64,000 nt of DNA, taken from assembly GCF_963678545.1 (NCBI RefSeq), contig NZ_OY782870.1, forward strand, positions 2,604,001 through 2,668,000. The letters are read 5' to 3'. Source of the stretch: an uncultured Methanomethylovorans sp. Its GTDB lineage: Archaea > Halobacteriota > Methanosarcinia > Methanosarcinales > Methanosarcinaceae. The notes below the pieces were generated by a model. The model did no database searches and had not been told where the DNA came from. It saw nothing but the letters and a program-made list of their open reading frames with translations. Shown here one piece after another: positions 61,347-64,000 of the stretch. The position numbers were made by a program, and so were the translations under genes. Each line of letters begins with the position of its first letter. The stretch's first letter is position 1.

Positions 61347-63916
61347 TTCGTAAATATCTCTTTCGTTCCGCCTGATATTAAAAGAGCAATATCCTTCAGG
61401 ACGAACATTTGCTTGATCCCTTTTGGCAAAGCTATATAGCGGGGTTCCCATATCGGATTAAATTTTTCTTTGTATGCTCGAAGACCCTTGAAATTGTAGA
61501 AATATTCCCCATGCGTAAAAATTGTAGAACCGATTTTGTTCCATAAGGGTGCGAGTGTCCTGTTCTCAAGGCCAGATAGCGGTGACATGCCCAGTGAAAA
61601 ATAGTTGAAACCATTTTCTTTTCCCCATAGCATGAGCTTGGTGAAGAGATATTCCATAGTAGTGTTCGATATATTGGGATCATAACGCATAAGGTCGATA
61701 GCCATCTCTTCCTTATTATCTGCCATCCAGACATTTGCAAAAGCAGCTATCTGATCATCTTTATATATTATTGCAAGAGTGAAATTGGTTAGATATCCGA
61801 TATCAAAGGATCCCATTGAAAAACTCTTTTCTTTCGTGTTTTTTATTTCCAGCCAGGCATCTGATATGCTTTTAAGTTCCTGGATATGGTTTGGAATATC
61901 CTCAGCTTGCATTATCTCAAAATGGAAGCCATCTTTTTCCATACGTTTTATCGAATATCGGAAATCCTTTCCAGCACTACCCTCAAGACTGAATTCTGAA
62001 AGCTTGACTCTTGCCTCCTCACCGATCTTGATTAGCGTCAGACCGATATCCAGATAGTAAGGGATATATTTCTCGCTTACTTCATAAAATACAGTCCAGC
62101 CTTGATGCAGGTTTGCCATTTCATAAAAATCCCATATAAGTTCTTTTACATTTTTACTGTTTCCTATTGGATCACCCATACAAATCCAGCTTTTTCCAGA
62201 TATCCCGTACATAATGAATGTATTTTTCATCTCATCGAACAACACATACTTATCTTCAAGCAGAGCCAGATTTCCATTAGTGTCAGTACTTGTCTTAACA
62301 ATTTCCTTAACTGTAGCCATTTCCTCTTTATCCGGGAATTTTAGGTCTTTACTGGAACCGCCAAGCAGTCTCATTACGCCAAAAATTGATAACACAATAG
62401 ATATACCTACAACTGACCTGAGGAACCTGGATACATGCATGTTAGTTCCAAACTGCCATAACAATTCTTCCGAATATTCCACATGTTCATGTGTAAAAAA
62501 TCCAAGCCATATAAAACTCAGAACAACAACAGCAATAGCAATAATATTGTCTCTGCTAAAAGACTGGTTCAGCAGTGATGATTTTCTGTAAAAATGCTTT
62601 CTTTGAGGCAATAAAAGTAAAAATATGGCAAATAGGATACCTGATTCCAGGTAGTTCAAACCTTTCAGAATGGAGAAAATACTTCCCAGGAACAATATTA
62701 CTACTGATAAAAGATACGCTCCATCGATCCTCTTCCACAATCCATTCGCCAGAATCAGAAGCAAGGCGCCTATCATACTGCTAAGCAAGCTGGAAGACTC
62801 TACTAAAGATAAAGGAATTATTTTAGATATAACACGCATGCTTTCCATCTGAGAGGGCAGTGCTTCCGAGAAAAGAAGTACCACCCCTGCAAAGAATGTA
62901 AGCACAGCAAATATCTGAGGCGTAAATGCAGAGAATGTAATATATGTTTTTTTCTGCAAATTTACTAGTATCTCTCTTCTTGAATTGAACTCGCTATATG
63001 AGAGAATGATTAATCCAACCAGGAAAGGTGTCAGATAATAAACAATCCTGAACATCACAAGAGCAACAACAGTATCTCCAAGGGCTAAATGAGGAGAAAG
63101 TGCAAAGAGCATGATAGCTTCGAAAACTCCCAGTCCACCTGGAATGGTAGTTATGTATGCAATGGTCTGTGCCACTAAGAACATTGCTAGAACATATGGA
63201 AAAAAGATCTCTCCATTATGATATAGCAAGAAATATAATGCGCTGCCTGCAAAAATAGAATCGAAAGATGACAGGAGAATCTGTATAAGGACAGTCCTTA
63301 TAGCAGGGAATTGAATTTCATCTCCCTTTATTTTAAGAGTCTTCTGCTGCAAGCAAAGAACCAGATAAATCATAAGGAATAGCAGTAAGCAAACACCTAG
63401 TGTCTTTAGAAATATCTCGTAGAAAGAAAGTGATGACGGTAAATCAATTGGATAGAAGGTTAACAGAAAACCTCCTACAAAGCATACGCCGAGCCAGAAA
63501 GTTGTGGTACAGAACGTAATGATCTTACTTATTTGAAGCAATGTGAGCCCATAGGCAGAATATAATCTATATCGCAGTGAACTGCCTGTAAAGGGATTAA
63601 AACCAATAGTATAACTGATAGAAGTACTTGTGAAAGATGATTGAAGTATTTTTTTATATGAAACAGATTGACCTATATATCGCATGGCCAGAAAATCATA
63701 ACTAATAAGAGCAATATAACTTAAAAATGTAAATGCAGATGCCAGTAGCACACTTGATGGCTCAATGCTTGTAAAACTCTTCAGAACCTCATGTAATTGC
63801 AGAGGATGAAGCTGCCTGTTCAAGAGCCATAGTGAAAGCGCAAAAATGGCAATTGGCACCAAATAGCTTATCCTTTTTAAGATCTCCTGATCCAACCACT
63901 TATTTTTCAGAACCAA
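61343..63916 (-). CDS. mprF: MprF-like lysylphosphatidylglycerol synthase/flippase
   Basis: An 857-residue two-part protein. About residues 1-550 form fourteen or so membrane segments (flippase part, with NPFTGSSLRYRLYSAYG and GGLGVFEAIML), and 560-850 a soluble acyltransferase-like DUF2156 domain (YGISGKSWICMGDPIGN, FDIGYLTNFT, LMRYDPNISNTTMEYLF). Bacterial MprF puts lysine from Lys-tRNA on phosphatidylglycerol and flips it, reducing negative surface charge. The archaeal substrate would be an ether-lipid phosphoglycerol; this is inference. The start is TTG at 63916, with AGGTG seven bases upstream. Bacterial origin by transfer is likely, since the family is mainly bacterial. Confidence 0.88.
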   Translation of the reverse strand: MVLKNKWLDQEILKRISYLVPIAIFALSLWLLNRQLHPLQLHEVLKSFTSIEPSSVLLASAFTFLSYIALISYDFLAMRYIGQSVSYKKILQSSFTSTSISYTIGFNPFTGSSLRYRLYSAYGLTLLQISKIITFCTTTFWLGVCFVGGFLLTFYPIDLPSSLSFYEIFLKTLGVCLLLFLMIYLVLCLQQKTLKIKGDEIQFPAIRTVLIQILLSSFDSIFAGSALYFLLYHNGEIFFPYVLAMFLVAQTIAYITTIPGGLGVFEAIMLFALSPHLALGDTVVALVMFRIVYYLTPFLVGLIILSYSEFNSRREILVNLQKKTYITFSAFTPQIFAVLTFFAGVVLLFSEALPSQMESMRVISKIIPLSLVESSSLLSSMIGALLLILANGLWKRIDGAYLLSVVILFLGSIFSILKGLNYLESGILFAIFLLLLPQRKHFYRKSSLLNQSFSRDNIIAIAVVVLSFIWLGFFTHEHVEYSEELLWQFGTNMHVSRFLRSVVGISIVLSIFGVMRLLGGSSKDLKFPDKEEMATVKEIVKTSTDTNGNLALLEDKYVLFDEMKNTFIMYGISGKSWICMGDPIGNSKNVKELIWDFYEMANLHQGWTVFYEVSEKYIPYYLDIGLTLIKIGEEARVKLSEFSLEGSAGKDFRYSIKRMEKDGFHFEIMQAEDIPNHIQELKSISDAWLEIKNTKEKSFSMGSFDIGYLTNFTLAIIYKDDQIAAFANVWMADNKEEMAIDLMRYDPNISNTTMEYLFTKLMLWGKENGFNYFSLGMSPLSGLENRTLAPLWNKIGSTIFTHGEYFYNFKGLRAYKEKFNPIWEPRYIALPKGIKQMFVLKDIALLISGGTKEIFTK

Positions 63917-64000
63917 TATAATACACCTAAAATAAATACTAATATATTAATTATGGTATTTGACATTAACTCATGTTTTGGACATAGTGGAGAGGATAAG

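Noticed and set aside
59865..61451. A 35-codon extension of the antiporter
   Set aside because: It would lie wholly inside mprF; the ATG overlapping the mprF stop fits the protein family and operon pattern.

Overview
The window comes from a methanogenic archaeon of the Methanosarcinales, most likely a member of the Methanosarcinaceae. The evidence is a membrane-bound, cytochrome b-linked NiFe hydrogenase of the Vht/Vho type, which only makes sense in a methanophenazine-using methanogen; an archaeal exosome/proteasome/RNase P superoperon; archaeal SepF, ribosomal proteins L15e and L37Ae and RpoP; BRE/TATA-like promoters; frequent TTG and GTG starts; and several genes typical of Methanosarcina relatives (LVIVD-repeat surface protein, MprF, large PAS kinases). 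I cannot fix the genus from this sequence; an obligate or near-obligate methylotroph that kept a Vht hydrogenase is a reasonable guess.

Layout. 1-5 kb: a DsrE-family protein, valS, a PUA-domain protein, sepF and a ZPR1-type zinc protein. 5-18.5 kb: a hydrogenase production island with hypF, two divergent tatC paralogs, three tatA genes, the hypCDABE operon on the minus strand and the divergent vhtGACD operon on the plus strand. The Tat genes and the twin-arginine signal on VhtG fit one purpose: making, maturing and exporting Vht. 18.6-21.2 kb: proS and a CobT-like protein, then a small zinc-ribbon gene with a 43-bp palindrome upstream. 21.98-24.67 kb: two unrelated, apparently intact insertion sequences with visible target duplications flanking a tRNA-Trp whose 114-nt intron is itself a box C/D methylation guide RNA. 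24.7-25.9 kb: a probable 58-codon gene and a REC-PAS-DHp protein without a kinase domain.

26-35 kb is the conserved archaeal information-processing superoperon (rpl15e, a COG1325-type protein, rnp3, rnp2, psmA, sdo1, rrp4, rrp41, rrp42, rpl37ae, rpoP, brix, pcc1, pfdB, a DHH phosphoesterase). A multi-hairpin leader precedes rpl15e. 35-38.4 kb: an acyl/aryl-CoA ligase with an ACT-domain partner, a DUF2103 protein and a protein resembling methanogenesis marker 12. 38.7-42.2 kb: two glycosyltransferase genes, the first a tandem fusion.

42.3-64 kb is more accessory and envelope- or signal-oriented: an LVIVD/FG-GAP-like surface protein, an XRE-cupin regulator with thioesterase and acyl-CoA synthetase, a DUF2341 protein with a PGF-CTERM-like tail, a YbaY-chagasin lipoprotein, a phosphoglycerate mutase, a thioredoxin-like protein, a soluble poly-HAMP chemoreceptor, a 1234-residue PAS/PocR histidine kinase, and an mprF-cation/proton antiporter pair. 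I found no CRISPR array, prophage or complete defence island. The least ordinary observations are the guide-RNA intron, the transposase whose stop codon lies in the target duplication, the complementary degeneration of the TatC pair, the rpl15e leader and the operator-like inverted repeats.
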